DNA from: an uncultured Gammaproteobacteria bacterium
Lineage (GTDB): Bacteria > Pseudomonadota > Gammaproteobacteria > Arenicellales > UBA868
Assembly: GCA_913051905.1 (NCBI GenBank)
Contig: CAJXBY010000002.1
Coordinates: 1-41,689, forward strand
Length of the DNA: 41,689 nt
Reading direction: 5' to 3'
The notes below the pieces were generated by a model. It saw nothing but the letters and a program-made list of their open reading frames with translations, did not search any database and had not been told where the DNA came from. Both the position numbers and the translations under genes were made by a program. Of the stretch, positions 26,895-33,956 are shown one piece after another (within the stretch, counting starts at the first letter, position 1; every line of letters begins with the position of its first letter).

Positions 26895-26953
26895 GGGAAC
26901 CCGGGCTGTTCTACGTTTTTAGCATGACACAATATTTTAGCCCGCAGGTTCCC
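26895..26953 (+). promoter_or_regulatory. Long-range stem in the leader of the FAH-family gene
   Basis: GGGAACCCGGGCT (26895-26907) pairs over all 13 bases with AGCCCG (26939-26944) plus GGTTCCC (26947-26953), leaving a 2-base CA bulge. The 31-base loop is AT-rich. The structure ends 28 bases before the ATG at 26982 and leaves the AGGAG ribosome-binding site free. It may be an RNA element or a split DNA operator; it does not match a riboswitch class I recognise. Confidence 0.5.
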
Positions 26954-26981
26954 GGGGTCCGACACAGTCAGGAGAACCGCA

Positions 26982-27836
26982 ATGAAACTTGTCACATTCC
27001 AGCATTCAGGTACCCAGAGCATCGGCGTCGTCGATGGCCCTGAAGTTATCGACATCGGTCAGCAAGCCAGTAACCAGGGCCTTGATCTGAAATCACTGAT
27101 CGCGGGAGACATACAGGAGACAGTCAGCAGCGCCCGCCAGAGCGCTGATCGCTATTCAATAGACGACGTTCAGCTGCTGCCACCTATTACCAACCCTGAC
27201 AAGATTATCTGCGTGGGTCTCAACTACGAAAGCCACCGTCAAGAGACCGGCCGACCCGAGGTCGCTTTCCCCACCCTCTTTACACGGTTCTCCAATACCC
27301 AGATCGGTCACGAACAACCGATTTGGCGACCCGCTGAATCGACAAAACTGGATTACGAAGGTGAACTGGCTGTTGTTATCGGTCAGGGCGGTTGGAAGAT
27401 TCCCGAATCGTCTGCTCTTGATCATGTCGCAGGTTATGCATGCTACAACGATGCGTCGGTCCGGGACTGGCAGCGTCACACCAGTCAGTTCACACCCGGC
27501 AAGAACTTTCTCCATTCTGGGCCATTCGGGCCCTGGCTCGTGACCGCCGACGAAATACCTGACCCCTCCAGGTTGACGCTCACCACCCGTTTAAATGGAG
27601 AGGTCTTGCAGCATGCGACCACCGATCTGCTGATCTTCACGATACCGGTATTGATCAACTATATCTCCCGTTTCACCCGCCTAGAAACAGGTGACGTCAT
27701 CGTCAGTGGAACACCCGGTGGTGTCGGCTTTAAACGTGATCCGCAGGTGTTCATGAAACCCGGTGACCGTGTCGAAGTCGAAATCAGTGGCATCGGTATC
27801 CTGGCCAATCCGGTCGAGGCTGAACCGGTGACATGA
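26982..27836 (+). CDS. Fumarylacetoacetate hydrolase (FAH) family protein
   Basis: The product is a metal-dependent enzyme acting on 2-oxo acids (C-C hydrolase, decarboxylase or isomerase). The 284-residue protein has the family metal ligands Glu126 and Glu128 (DYEGELAVVIG) and Asp157 (CYNDASVRDWQ), with the lid residue His85 (NYESHRQETG) and the SGTPGGVGF loop near the end. The ribosome-binding site AGGAG is well placed for the ATG at 26982. In this cluster a lower-pathway step after 2-aminomuconate deamination (for example on 4-oxalocrotonate or 2-oxopent-4-enoate) is plausible, but FAH proteins are hard to assign. No close NbaG/NbaH-type decarboxylase or hydratase is otherwise visible. Confidence 0.88.
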   Translation: MKLVTFQHSGTQSIGVVDGPEVIDIGQQASNQGLDLKSLIAGDIQETVSSARQSADRYSIDDVQLLPPITNPDKIICVGLNYESHRQETGRPEVAFPTLFTRFSNTQIGHEQPIWRPAESTKLDYEGELAVVIGQGGWKIPESSALDHVAGYACYNDASVRDWQRHTSQFTPGKNFLHSGPFGPWLVTADEIPDPSRLTLTTRLNGEVLQHATTDLLIFTIPVLINYISRFTRLETGDVIVSGTPGGVGFKRDPQVFMKPGDRVEVEISGIGILANPVEAEPVT

Positions 27837-27851
27837 AGTCAACCCCCAGAC

Positions 27852-27872
27852 AGCCAAACACCTGTTTCGGCT
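27852..27872. repeat. Stem-loop between convergent FAH and nbaF genes
   Basis: AGCCAAAC pairs with GTTT-C-GGCT across a four-base loop, with one bulged C. It lies in the 76-base space between the two convergent stops and could be a bidirectional transcription stop, but no T run follows on either strand. Confidence 0.3.
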
Positions 27873-27912
27873 AACAGCTTTCCTGATCCGACGGGTCCAG
27901 TCGATCTTTCGG

Positions 27913-28323
27913 CTAGAGCGGTTTGTAAACGGTCCCTTTCATCTCGATGACAAGATGCGGATGCGGTAACTGGTGCACCGCCACCGTTGTCCGTGCCGGA
28001 CCACCCTTACTGAAATACTCCGCATAGACCTCGTTATACCCGGCGAAATCGTTCATATTGACGAGAAACGTGGTCACATCGACCAGGTCTTCCAGGGCGC
28101 AGTCCATCGAACTCAGTATGTCCTGGATGTTCTCGATCACGGCCCGGGTCTGCACCCGTATATCCAGTTCGGTCGTACCCTGACCGTCCGCCGCCGCGCC
28201 GGCTATGGAATTGTCTGGCCGGCGGGAACTGATTCCAGAGACAAACAGAAAATCGCCGGCTCGCCGGATATGCGGGTAAGCCCCCCGCGGTGTGGCTTTC
28301 TCGGACAGCGTCTTTGATGTCAT
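27913..28323 (-). CDS. nbaF: 2-aminomuconate deaminase (RidA family, NbaF/AmnD type)
   Basis: The product converts 2-aminomuconate to 4-oxalocrotonate with release of ammonia. The 136-residue protein carries the subfamily-specific blocks [54 protein letters not shown] and [15 protein letters not shown], which are far closer to AmnD/NbaF than to housekeeping RidA. The ATG at 28323 has AAGGGG six bases upstream and is preferred over a TTG at 28350. It is on the opposite strand from nbaC, nbaD and nbaE, so the pathway is split over at least two transcripts. It diverges from the carboxymuconolactone-decarboxylase-like gene across a 216-base region with several repeats. Confidence 0.93.
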   Translation of the reverse strand: MTSKTLSEKATPRGAYPHIRRAGDFLFVSGISSRRPDNSIAGAAADGQGTTELDIRVQTRAVIENIQDILSSMDCALEDLVDVTTFLVNMNDFAGYNEVYAEYFSKGGPARTTVAVHQLPHPHLVIEMKGTVYKPL

Positions 28324-28411
28324 GCGGGTCCCCTTAAAAAATGACGGCAATCATTTAGTCTAGCCATCTTCTGCCGGCTATCACAAACCCACGGTCCTCC
28401 CGGTTGCCAAC

Positions 28412-28476
28412 CCAAGCAAGCCGCTTGGTTCAAGCATCTACAGTCTGATAATGTTCCGGGCCCAAGAGCGGGCCCA
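28412..28476. promoter_or_regulatory. Repeat-rich divergent control region between nbaF and the CMD-family gene
   Basis: This stretch holds an inverted repeat CCAAGC-N5-GCTTGG (28412-28428) and a promoter-like TTGGTT-N16-GATAAT (28425-28452, plus strand) that overlaps the repeat's right arm. A tandem direct repeat CGGGCCCA (28457-28464 and 28469-28476, 12-base period) follows directly. The layout suggests a regulated divergent promoter; no regulator gene lies nearby. Confidence 0.4.
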
Positions 28477-28539
28477 GAGGCCATCTAATGGACCGCAAAG
28501 GTACATAATTCACCCATCGCCCCGGACGGAGGCCCACGT

Positions 28540-28920
28540 ATGCAAGCCAAAGATCCCTACTCCGCTATTTATGAAGAACTCATCGGGTTTGTCCCGCCCC
28601 GCATACAGCACCGTATTCGCCTTGGCCTGGAGACGGACTCGGAACTCCTCGAGGTGGTCGAAAATGTGAGAGAAAAGGCGATGTATCCGGACTGTTTCGA
28701 CACCAGGACGGCCCAATTGATCCTGTTCGCGGTACTCATCTCGCACGTCTCCCCGGCATCCGAATACCACGCCCGCGGAGCGGTTCGCGCGGGCGCGACC
28801 AAAGAAGAACTGCACGCGGTTGCCGGCCTGGCTTTTCTTTTTCGAGGATTGCCGGCATTCAATCTCGCCGCCGAGGTGATCAACAAGATTTTCGATGAAG
28901 AGTCCCCAAAAGATACTTAA
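28540..28920 (+). CDS. Carboxymuconolactone decarboxylase (CMD/AhpD-fold) family protein
   Basis: This is a small all-helical protein of 126 residues. The conserved CMD core is at about 54-85: TRTAQLILFAVLISHVSPAS, then EYHARGAVRAGATKEEL. The CxxC redox pair of AhpD-type peroxidases is absent; the positions read S-P-A-S, so a thiol peroxidase role is unlikely. A PcaC-like catalytic or accessory role in ring-cleavage product metabolism fits the neighbours. GGAGG lies seven bases before the ATG at 28540. It is 53 bases upstream of nbaE on the same strand and probably cotranscribed with it. Confidence 0.82.
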   Translation: MQAKDPYSAIYEELIGFVPPRIQHRIRLGLETDSELLEVVENVREKAMYPDCFDTRTAQLILFAVLISHVSPASEYHARGAVRAGATKEELHAVAGLAFLFRGLPAFNLAAEVINKIFDEESPKDT

Positions 28921-28973
28921 ACCTCCCGTCGGCAGCATTATTGTAGAGCTCGAATTCTCCAGAGGCTGACGAA

Positions 28974-30449
28974 ATGACCGTTCTCAACCGAAACCCGCTG
29001 CCGTTTTTCATCAACGGGGAATTCAGCGCACCGAAGGGGCGTGTGACCTACGCCAATATCAACCCTATCGACGGCAGTCCGAATTTTGATGTGCCCGAAG
29101 CCACGGCCGACGATATCGACCGGGCGGTTTCGGCTGCGCACTCGGCTTTGACCACTGAATGGTCGAGAATCGACAGGGACAGCCGGTCCAGAATACTCCA
29201 CCGGGTTGCCGACCTGATCGATTCACGACGGGAGGAATTTCTGCACGCCGAGATTGCCGACACGGGCAAACCTGCTGCACTGGCCGGACATATCGATATT
29301 CCGCGAGGTGCGGAAAATTTCAGAATGTTCGCCGATCTGATCAAGGGCCTCTCGGAAGAGAGCTTCCGGATGCCGACACCCGAAGGCGGCGAGGCGATCA
29401 ACTATACGGTGCGAAAACCCAAGGGGGTGATCGCTGTCATCTGTCCTTGGAACCTGCCCTTGCTGCTGATGACCTGGAAAGTGGCCCCTGCCCTCGCCTG
29501 CGGCAACGCGGTCGTGGTGAAACCCTCAGAAGAAACCCCGGCCACTGCAACATTACTGGGTGAAGTGATGAACGAGGCCGGTGTTTCGCCGGGCGTCTAT
29601 AACGTTGTTCACGGCTTTGGGCCCGGGTCGGCCGGGGAACTCCTGGCACGGCACCCGGACGTGAATGCAGTGACCTTTACCGGTGAAACGACGACCGGCG
29701 CATCGATCATGAAATCTGTTGCCGATGACATCAAGGACGTGTCTTTTGAACTGGGTGGCAAAAACCCCGGTATCGTCTTTGCGGATGCCGACCTTGATCA
29801 GGCCCTGGAAGGTACCATGCGGTCTGCCTTCGCCAACTGCGGACAGGTCTGCCTCAGCACCGAACGGCTCTACGTCGAACGACCCATTTTTGAACAGTTC
29901 ATCGAGTCGCTAGCCGACCGCGCCAGACAACTGCGACCCGGCAACCCCTACAGCAAGGACACGACCATTGGTCCGTTAATCAGCGACAGCCATCGCGACA
30001 AGGTGCTGGGTTACTACGAGAAGGCGAGAGAATTCGGGGCCCAGATTATGACTGGAGGCGGCACGCCGGAACTGACCGGTAATCTTCGTGGCGGCTGGTG
30101 GATTGAACCCACGATCTGGACAGGGCTGGAAGAGACGAGTCCCGTGGTCCGGGAAGAGATATTCGGTCCCTGCTGTCACATCTCTCCCTTTGACGAGATC
30201 GACGAGGTCGTAGCACTGGCCAATGACACGCAGTACGGTCTGGCCTCCACCCTATGGACACAAGATGTCAAAAAAGCGAACCAGATCGCTGCCCGTATGG
30301 AAAGTGGAATTACCTGGGTGAACTGCTGGTTCTTGCGTGATCTGCGAACCCCGTTCGGTGGAGCCAAGAAGTCAGGTATCGGCCGCGAAGGCGGCGAGTA
30401 CTCAATGGCCTTCTACACCGAACTGCAGAACATCTGCCTTAAAGTCTGA
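28974..30449 (+). CDS. nbaE: 2-aminomuconate semialdehyde dehydrogenase (ALDH8/HMSD type)
   Basis: The product is an NAD-dependent aldehyde dehydrogenase that oxidises 2-aminomuconate (or 2-hydroxymuconate) semialdehyde. The 491-residue protein has Asn160 (CPWNLP), the general base Glu259 (FELGGKNPG) and the nucleophile Cys293 (GQVCLSTER). The C-terminal WVNCWFLRDLRTPFGG segment holds the substrate-binding arginine characteristic of AMSDH/HMSD enzymes. RGAENFRMFADLIKG near residue 111 supplies the other arginine region. AGAGG precedes the ATG at 28974. Between nbaD and nbaF in function, it completes the route from ACMS to 2-aminomuconate; hydroxymuconate semialdehyde is an alternative substrate. 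Confidence 0.93.
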   Translation: MTVLNRNPLPFFINGEFSAPKGRVTYANINPIDGSPNFDVPEATADDIDRAVSAAHSALTTEWSRIDRDSRSRILHRVADLIDSRREEFLHAEIADTGKPAALAGHIDIPRGAENFRMFADLIKGLSEESFRMPTPEGGEAINYTVRKPKGVIAVICPWNLPLLLMTWKVAPALACGNAVVVKPSEETPATATLLGEVMNEAGVSPGVYNVVHGFGPGSAGELLARHPDVNAVTFTGETTTGASIMKSVADDIKDVSFELGGKNPGIVFADADLDQALEGTMRSAFANCGQVCLSTERLYVERPIFEQFIESLADRARQLRPGNPYSKDTTIGPLISDSHRDKVLGYYEKAREFGAQIMTGGGTPELTGNLRGGWWIEPTIWTGLEETSPVVREEIFGPCCHISPFDEIDEVVALANDTQYGLASTLWTQDVKKANQIAARMESGITWVNCWFLRDLRTPFGGAKKSGIGREGGEYSMAFYTELQNICLKV

Positions 30450-30539
30450 CTACCCACCGAGACTGCCATACCGCAGTGCTTCGGCAATACCCACACCATC
30501 GCTATGCGTGACAGCGCTCGGCGCTTGAACGAACCAGGT

Positions 30540-31364
30540 TCAAGATGCTTCAGTCACCAACACGCTGGCGTTACCGCTGCCTGATGACTGCCCATAGGTA
30601 CCAAACTGTTGCCCCTTGTAAGCTCGATCATCGTCCATCGTTCCCAAATGGGTAGCCAGAATGCGCCCCCCCATCTCGGCCGCGACCGCCCGGGCATAGC
30701 TCGGAAACTCGCGCTTGGCCTTGGCGATTGCGCCTTCACACAGCAGATCAATGTACGCCTTATCTCTCGCTTGGTGGTCCTTAGACGGCCAGCGGTCGGG
30801 TCCTCTAACGAGTTGGTGAGCGAGAGCCGTGCTGGCTACAAATGCCACCCTGCGGCCGCTCCATTTCGCAGCCTGGGCCACGGCCTCACCAACAGCCATG
30901 CATTCATCGATATCGGCCATGACGCAGCATCCGAGAAGCACCACCGGTAACGAGAACAGCGGATCCAGATAGACCAGGGGAACATAAGAGCCATAATCAA
31001 ACCGGTGATTTTTCGTTTCACTTTGGCTGTTCGGCAGTCCGGTTTCACCGATTGCATCCGACAGTGCGCCAGAGAATTCCACATCACCCTGAATCCTGTA
31101 GTGAATACCCGGGATCAGATCCGGGCATTCCTCACCAACGCAGATTCCTTCATGCAGTGACTGGTGACTGACATACCAGTTAAATGTGGTGACCCAGTGG
31201 GCAGAGTGGACGACCCAAAGATCGGGTTCCTGGGCCCGAATGGTCTCACCCATTTCCAGCGAGCCGGCCATCACTCCTTTCAAGAATTCTGGAGCACTGT
31301 CCGGATTGGCCATTCGTGGCGTGTGTGGTGTAATGGCGTGCGCCACAATTCGGCCATCTGCCAT
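30540..31364 (-). CDS. Class III (LigB-type) extradiol dioxygenase, AmnB-like
   Basis: The predicted non-haem Fe(II) ring-cleaving dioxygenase has 274 residues and starts at the ATG at 31364; a TTG at 31397 is possible but less likely. Fe-ligand candidates are His14 in ITPHTPRM and a histidine of VVHSAHWVTT (51-60). Other blocks are shared with the large subunit of 2-aminophenol 1,6-dioxygenase and HpcB-type enzymes: PDLWVVHSAHW, FDYGSYVPLVYL, GRRVAFVASTALAH and SGSGNASV. If it cleaves 2-aminophenol it would produce 2-aminomuconate semialdehyde, the same intermediate NbaD makes; this is inference. A second subunit (AmnA) is not visible. Confidence 0.82.
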   Translation of the reverse strand: MADGRIVAHAITPHTPRMANPDSAPEFLKGVMAGSLEMGETIRAQEPDLWVVHSAHWVTTFNWYVSHQSLHEGICVGEECPDLIPGIHYRIQGDVEFSGALSDAIGETGLPNSQSETKNHRFDYGSYVPLVYLDPLFSLPVVLLGCCVMADIDECMAVGEAVAQAAKWSGRRVAFVASTALAHQLVRGPDRWPSKDHQARDKAYIDLLCEGAIAKAKREFPSYARAVAAEMGGRILATHLGTMDDDRAYKGQQFGTYGQSSGSGNASVLVTEAS

Positions 31365-31445
31365 GGCGGCTATATCCTTTTGCGTTCTCCTGATCAACAG
31401 AATTTACCCCCTTGCGGCACCGGGGAAAAGGTCCACTGCTGATCT

Positions 31446-31473
31446 TTTATAACGGCAGACTCTGCCATTCCAA
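31446..31473 (-). promoter_or_regulatory. Putative promoter of the AmnB-like gene with a palindrome in its spacer
   Basis: On the minus strand, TTGGAA (31468-31473) and TATAAA (31446-31451) are 16 bases apart. The spacer is almost filled by GGCAGA-C-TCTGCC (31454-31466), a perfect 6-1-6 palindrome. This geometry is what a repressor or MerR-like activator binding between -35 and -10 would use. The predicted leader is about 75 bases. Confidence 0.45.
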
Positions 31474-31498
31474 AGCCTGCTTGATTTCAGGCAGGCTT
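31473..31498. repeat. 8-base perfect inverted repeat next to the AmnB-like promoter
   Basis: AAGCCTGC (31473-31480) and GCAGGCTT (31491-31498) are separated by 10 bases; adding outer CC/GG pairs with one bulged A extends the stem. It abuts the -35 box of the promoter at 31446-31473 and lies downstream of the TIGR02444 gene stop. It could be an activator site or the terminator of that gene, but there is no T run. Confidence 0.45.
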
Positions 31499-31549
31499 GG
31501 TTATAGTACGGGCCCAATCTCTCAGGACAAGCCCTGCGTTCTCCGCCCA

Positions 31550-32056
31550 TCAACTGGTAATGGCGTCGACCAGCTGAGTAATACGGTCATGATCAAGCTC
31601 ACCGGTACTGGCAGGCAAACTATCCAGGTACCGTGCCAGACCCTCAAACATCATTTTTTGCTGTGTACTTGGATCAGCATCTTCTGATCCCGATCCTTCG
31701 AGTAGCCTGCCCAGCGTATCAAGCTCGACCCGTTCTGCTTCCAGCTCGAGCGACTTGACTTCATCACGAAACCTTCTGGCCCGTTCCACTGGTATGCCTT
31801 TGCTGTCGGCCTTCAGGACACAGCGTAACTGGCGGAGAGGCACCACAACCTCTTTGTGCCACAGGGTAGTGACCTGGCGGGCCCGTGCCAGCAGCGCCCG
31901 GTCTGGTGCGACACCCTGCATCGCCGCCCAGCAAATAAACAACATTAGAGGCACGTTGGCTGCGCGTTCATCCTGAAACCAGAGACTTCGTTCCGCGACA
32001 CCATCGCGGCCGTAAACGTCGACCGTCCATTCCCATAGTGCGCTGTTGTCTGGCAT
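31550..32056 (-). CDS. TIGR02444 (DUF2390) family protein of unknown function
   Basis: The 168-residue protein starts at the ATG at 32056. The N-terminal pattern LWEWTVDVYGRDGVAERSLW followed by VPLMLFICWAAMQG is the defining region of the TIGR02444 family, a gammaproteobacterial family without an assigned function. The rest is helical and charged, with no membrane segment or known catalytic motif. It lies between the HpaB-type hydroxylase (148 bases upstream) and the AmnB-like gene on the same strand, but probably has no role in catabolism. No Shine-Dalgarno sequence is evident. Confidence 0.8.
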   Translation of the reverse strand: MPDNSALWEWTVDVYGRDGVAERSLWFQDERAANVPLMLFICWAAMQGVAPDRALLARARQVTTLWHKEVVVPLRQLRCVLKADSKGIPVERARRFRDEVKSLELEAERVELDTLGRLLEGSGSEDADPSTQQKMMFEGLARYLDSLPASTGELDHDRITQLVDAITS

Positions 32057-32204
32057 TAGTAGTTCAGGTTGGCAGAAATGCTGGTGGGTAGCGGCTTGTC
32101 CTTGTTCGATCGGTCGGTTCCGCTACAGAGCGTTACCCGCGACAGCTGTGTGCGAAGCTCAGCTTTGCACCTGCAATGCTTTACCGTTTATCTGTCTACA
32201 CAAC

Positions 32205-33740
32205 TTAATCACCGAGCAGATGATCCACGCGCCAGCCGTCGAGATCGTAGTCTCCGAGACAGTCCTCGACTATCTGCCTATAGCGCGCGCTGTCTCCTCG
32301 GTCATCGGACCAGCGCAGGGCATCGAGGCGCTGCTGTTCATTGTTGCCAGCATAGTTCCGCTCGTAAAGCGCATGGCGGCCGGCGAATTCGGAATACAAG
32401 GCATCCCAAATCAGTTTGAAGAGCTTGATCCTGTCCTGGGCAGCCATTCCCGTACCGCGGAAATACCGCTCAATGATCGGGTCAAGTTCCAGCGACTGGA
32501 GTTCTTTGGGCGAAGAGACTGTCACGATCGGACCACCGGCCAGAATCTTCTCAAAGATCTCACGAACCCTTTGCCAGGCCGAGGTCATGTATACCCTCGC
32601 CGCCGCAGCGGTTTGCAGGCGTGGCACTACAGAAGCACCAACGCCAGGTTCCGGGTCCAGCGCCATAGCCGTGCTCAGTGCCCACACCAGGTTACTCATC
32701 GCGACCAGTTCACCGACCTCCGTCTGCACTCCCCTAAACGCGTCAGTACCTGCCGCTTCGGTACCTTTCATCAGCAAACCACAGGCAAATTCGAGCTTGA
32801 CAGCAAGCCGTGTCGACGACTGCAGGTTAAAGCGGTTGAAAAAACCCGAGGACGCGTAAAACCCTTTAGCCTTCTCCACGTCACGGTAAACCAGGACATT
32901 CTCCCAAGGAATGAATGCATCATGAAACACCAGTACCGAATCGTTTTCATCAAATCGGCTCGCGAGAGGTGCCTCGAACGGACTCTGCGATTTAAATTCG
33001 AACGAAGGGCGGGTAATCAGCTTGAGCCCCGGTGTATCCATGTCCACGATAAACACCAGCGCGAAGGCCTCGTCCTTACCTTCTTCCATACGTGCTGCGG
33101 TGCCGCTGTTCGGGGCAACAAATGTCGCATGGGTCAATACAGAACCTGTGGCGGCCATTTTGGCACCGCTCACATAGATCCCCCGATCGTCGTCACGAGT
33201 GACGTTAACAAATACATCGGTGCCCTCATGGTGAGGACGGTTGCGGTCCACCGGAGGGTCGACCAGGACATGATTGAGGAAAAGACACTGGCTCGCATAC
33301 TTTCGGTACCAGTTCAGCGCGTTGTCACCGTATGGCTCGTAGAAATCGTAGCCCTCGGCCAATTGGGCCATGAAAGCCGCCTTGTAGTCCGGGGTGCGCC
33401 CCATCCAGCCGTAGGACATACGCTGCCAGATGGCGATCGCATCGCGCGCCGCAAGAAGCTCCTCCGGCGAGTAACTGGGCGTAAAAAACCGGTGCGTGCG
33501 TATGCCGTTTCGATCCGCGCAGGTCAACTGCGATCTGAATTCTGGATCGTGCAACGCATCGTAAAGACGGGCAATACTTCTAGCGCTGTTGCGAAATGCC
33601 GGATGGGTCGTCACGTCATCGACCTTACTGCCGTCGTACCAGACTTCGCGGGCGTCACGCACACTTTCAAGGAACGTTTCGCCATCCATTAACGCGTGAC
33701 CTGCGGCAGGCCGCTCAAGAACCTCTTCAGGGTTACTCAT
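32205..33740 (-). CDS. HpaB-family flavin-dependent aromatic hydroxylase (oxygenase component)
   Basis: The product is the oxygenase of a two-component FADH2-dependent monooxygenase (4-hydroxyphenylacetate 3-hydroxylase / phenol hydroxylase group) with an acyl-CoA-dehydrogenase-like fold. The 511-residue length and the segments MDGETFLESVRDAREVWYDG, NHVLVDPPVDRNRP, GIYVSGAKMAATGSVLTHAT, FHDAFIPWENVLVYRD and RYFRGTGMAAQDRIKLFKL are typical. A Geobacillus HpaB relative hydroxylates anthranilate to 3-hydroxyanthranilate, the substrate of NbaC, which makes that reaction an attractive hypothesis here. No flavin reductase partner is in the window. The start is the ATG at 33740. Confidence 0.88.
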   Translation of the reverse strand: MSNPEEVLERPAAGHALMDGETFLESVRDAREVWYDGSKVDDVTTHPAFRNSARSIARLYDALHDPEFRSQLTCADRNGIRTHRFFTPSYSPEELLAARDAIAIWQRMSYGWMGRTPDYKAAFMAQLAEGYDFYEPYGDNALNWYRKYASQCLFLNHVLVDPPVDRNRPHHEGTDVFVNVTRDDDRGIYVSGAKMAATGSVLTHATFVAPNSGTAARMEEGKDEAFALVFIVDMDTPGLKLITRPSFEFKSQSPFEAPLASRFDENDSVLVFHDAFIPWENVLVYRDVEKAKGFYASSGFFNRFNLQSSTRLAVKLEFACGLLMKGTEAAGTDAFRGVQTEVGELVAMSNLVWALSTAMALDPEPGVGASVVPRLQTAAAARVYMTSAWQRVREIFEKILAGGPIVTVSSPKELQSLELDPIIERYFRGTGMAAQDRIKLFKLIWDALYSEFAGRHALYERNYAGNNEQQRLDALRWSDDRGDSARYRQIVEDCLGDYDLDGWRVDHLLGD

Positions 33741-33889
33741 CAGTACCTACCGCTGGTGAATTCTCTTAGTACACCCGGTTGTCGAATTTTACCCGACCAC
33801 CCGTATTTTAAGCCTTGGCGATCGAATACGCCTGTTTTAAACTTCCCGTCGACGGATTCATCCAACTTCGGATGCAAAATTCACCGCCG

Positions 33890-33904
33890 TGGAAACAAAG
33901 CTGC
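33890..33904 (+). promoter_or_regulatory. Candidate sigma-54 (-24/-12) promoter for the pilin gene
   Basis: TGGAAACAAAGCTGC has GG and GC ten bases apart, as in the TGGCAC-N5-TTGC consensus, with three mismatches in the less strict positions. It would give a leader of about 40 bases before the ATG at 33957. Sigma-54/PilR control of major pilin genes is well known, which raises its plausibility. Confidence 0.33.
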
Positions 33905-33956
33905 GCAATAAGCTCCCGACGGGCGTATCGAACAAACCGATCGCATAGCGTGCCCA

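Noticed and set aside
30450..30539. AGCGC-TCG-GCGCT hairpin between nbaE and the AmnB-like gene as terminator
   Set aside because: Five-pair stem, three-base loop and no T run on either strand; too weak to annotate.
32046..33692. A 548-codon plus-strand open frame opposite the HpaB-type gene
   Set aside because: It lies antisense to a clearly recognised enzyme, its translation is rich in His, Arg and Cys with no family pattern, and its length reflects G+C-rich codon structure on the other strand.
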